From Anaerolineae bacterium (GTDB lineage: Bacteria > Chloroflexota > Anaerolineae > Aggregatilineales > Phototrophicaceae), in assembly GCA_028284565.1 (NCBI GenBank), contig JANQRM010000110.1, positions 1 to 5,649 of the forward strand: DNA of 5,649 nt, written 5' to 3'. How positions within the stretch are numbered: position 1 is the first letter of the stretch; the number at the start of each line of letters is the position of its first letter. The position numbers were made by a program, and so were the translations under genes. Below, in pieces: positions 4,970 through 5,649 of this stretch. Under the pieces are notes generated by a model. The model saw nothing but the letters and a program-made list of their open reading frames with translations, was not told where the DNA came from and ran no database searches.

Positions 4970-5649
4970 ATGACAGATAGATTTTCCCTTAATCCACAAC
5001 GCGCGCTCATTATCTTTGCACACCCCGATGATGCGGAAAATCACTGTGGGGGAACAATCGCCAGTTGGAAATCCCAAGATGCGTGGGTCGGCTACGTCTT
5101 GGTGACAAGTGGGAATCGGGGAACACATAATGTAAATGCGAATCCACATGAACTTGCGCTCCAACGCGAAGCCGAACAGGAATGTGCGAATGCTGTTCTT
5201 GATATCGACCACATTGATTATCTGCGCTACAGCGATGGCGAAGTCTATAATGTCTCCAGCTTACGCACAGAACTAGCCGCCCTTATCCGACATTATCAAC
5301 CCGATACCATCTGTACCCATGACCCCAGCGCACCCTATCAAATTCATATTGACCATCGCGCCTTGGGGCAAGCAGTCATTGACGCTATCTGCTTAGCACG
5401 CGACCATCTTTATCTACCTGCGTTGACCGCTGTGGGTTTACAAGCGCACTCCCCAACACATCTGTTGTTATGGGAAGCAGGTTGGGCAGATTATTATCAC
5501 GATATTACGGACACCTTCGCCCTCAAGCGAGAAGCGGTAGCCTGTTATGAAAGCCTCCTCACTGAGCGCAGTCCTGAATGGGAAGCCAAATATACGCAAC
5601 GCGAAAAACAAGCGGGCGCACAAATCGGCGTTGAATATGCCGAAGCCTT
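4970..5649 (+). CDS. PIG-L/LmbE-family zinc deacetylase (3' end cut by the window)
   Basis: The first 226 residues are present and the frame is open to the edge. The family removes acetyl groups from N-acetylglucosaminyl and related amides, for example in mycothiol, bacillithiol, GPI-anchor and antibiotic pathways. The hallmark Ala-His-Pro-Asp-Asp-Ala-Glu stands at 17-23, followed by Cys-Gly-Gly-Thr at 26-29; the late motif His-Ile-Asp-His is at 126-129. By comparison with MshB, H18, D21 and H129 would bind zinc, D20 would be the general base and H126 would assist. All are present, so the enzyme looks active. The second strand Val-Leu-Val-Thr-Ser-Gly-Asn-Arg-Gly near 48-56 is also typical. 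Family members are usually about 220-280 residues, so little is probably missing. No signal peptide, so cytoplasmic. It follows the TIR gene by 16 bases, probably in one transcript. The substrate cannot be read from the sequence, and the absence of visible thiol-pathway neighbours means neither mycothiol nor bacillithiol can be claimed. Confidence 0.88.
   Translation, partial: MTDRFSLNPQRALIIFAHPDDAENHCGGTIASWKSQDAWVGYVLVTSGNRGTHNVNANPHELALQREAEQECANAVLDIDHIDYLRYSDGEVYNVSSLRTELAALIRHYQPDTICTHDPSAPYQIHIDHRALGQAVIDAICLARDHLYLPALTAVGLQAHSPTHLLLWEAGWADYYHDITDTFALKREAVACYESLLTERSPEWEAKYTQREKQAGAQIGVEYAEA

Noticed and set aside
4913..5212. Minus-strand open frame of 99 codons.
   Set aside because: Antisense to the end of the TIR gene and the start of the PIG-L gene, whose catalytic motifs prove the plus-strand reading.

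Overview
The window looks like chromosomal DNA of a free-living bacterium. Protein style points most to Chloroflexota, Anaerolineae-like: a secreted bactofilin-type repeat domain fused to a multi-pass membrane domain, a small STAS/SpoIIAA-like protein, and a TIR protein with a winged-helix-like front end. This assignment is an inference from resemblance, not from a marker gene. Base composition is near half G+C by eye and looks even across the genes. No rRNA, tRNA, CRISPR array, transposase or phage gene was found. All genes are on the plus strand.

Layout. Positions 1-251 hold no recognisable gene. They contain a nested inverted repeat (38-70), a candidate extended -10 promoter (188-196) and a strong ribosome binding site (235-244). 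A tight three-gene operon follows: a secreted/membrane polymer-forming (bactofilin-like) protein (252-1769), a metallo-beta-lactamase-fold hydrolase starting at the base after the previous stop (1770-2483), and a GT4-type glycosyltransferase whose GTG start overlaps the hydrolase stop by four bases (2480-3673). A 79-base AT-rich gap with two inverted repeats ends this group. Next is a lone small STAS/SpoIIAA-like protein (3753-4169). After another 79-base gap with a possible promoter comes a second pair: a TIR-domain protein (4249-4953) and, 16 bases on, a PIG-L/LmbE-type zinc deacetylase cut off by the window edge (4970-5649).

How the genes may work together. The first operon fits envelope or surface-glycan work: a membrane-anchored beta-helical scaffold plus a sugar transferase, with a hydrolase of unknown substrate. 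The second pair joins a possible NAD-consuming or signalling TIR protein to a deacetylase of N-acetyl sugars or similar amides. TIR proteins are often antiphage effectors, so this pair is the best candidate for something undescribed. However, two neighbouring genes in one genome do not establish a system, and the downstream side is not visible.
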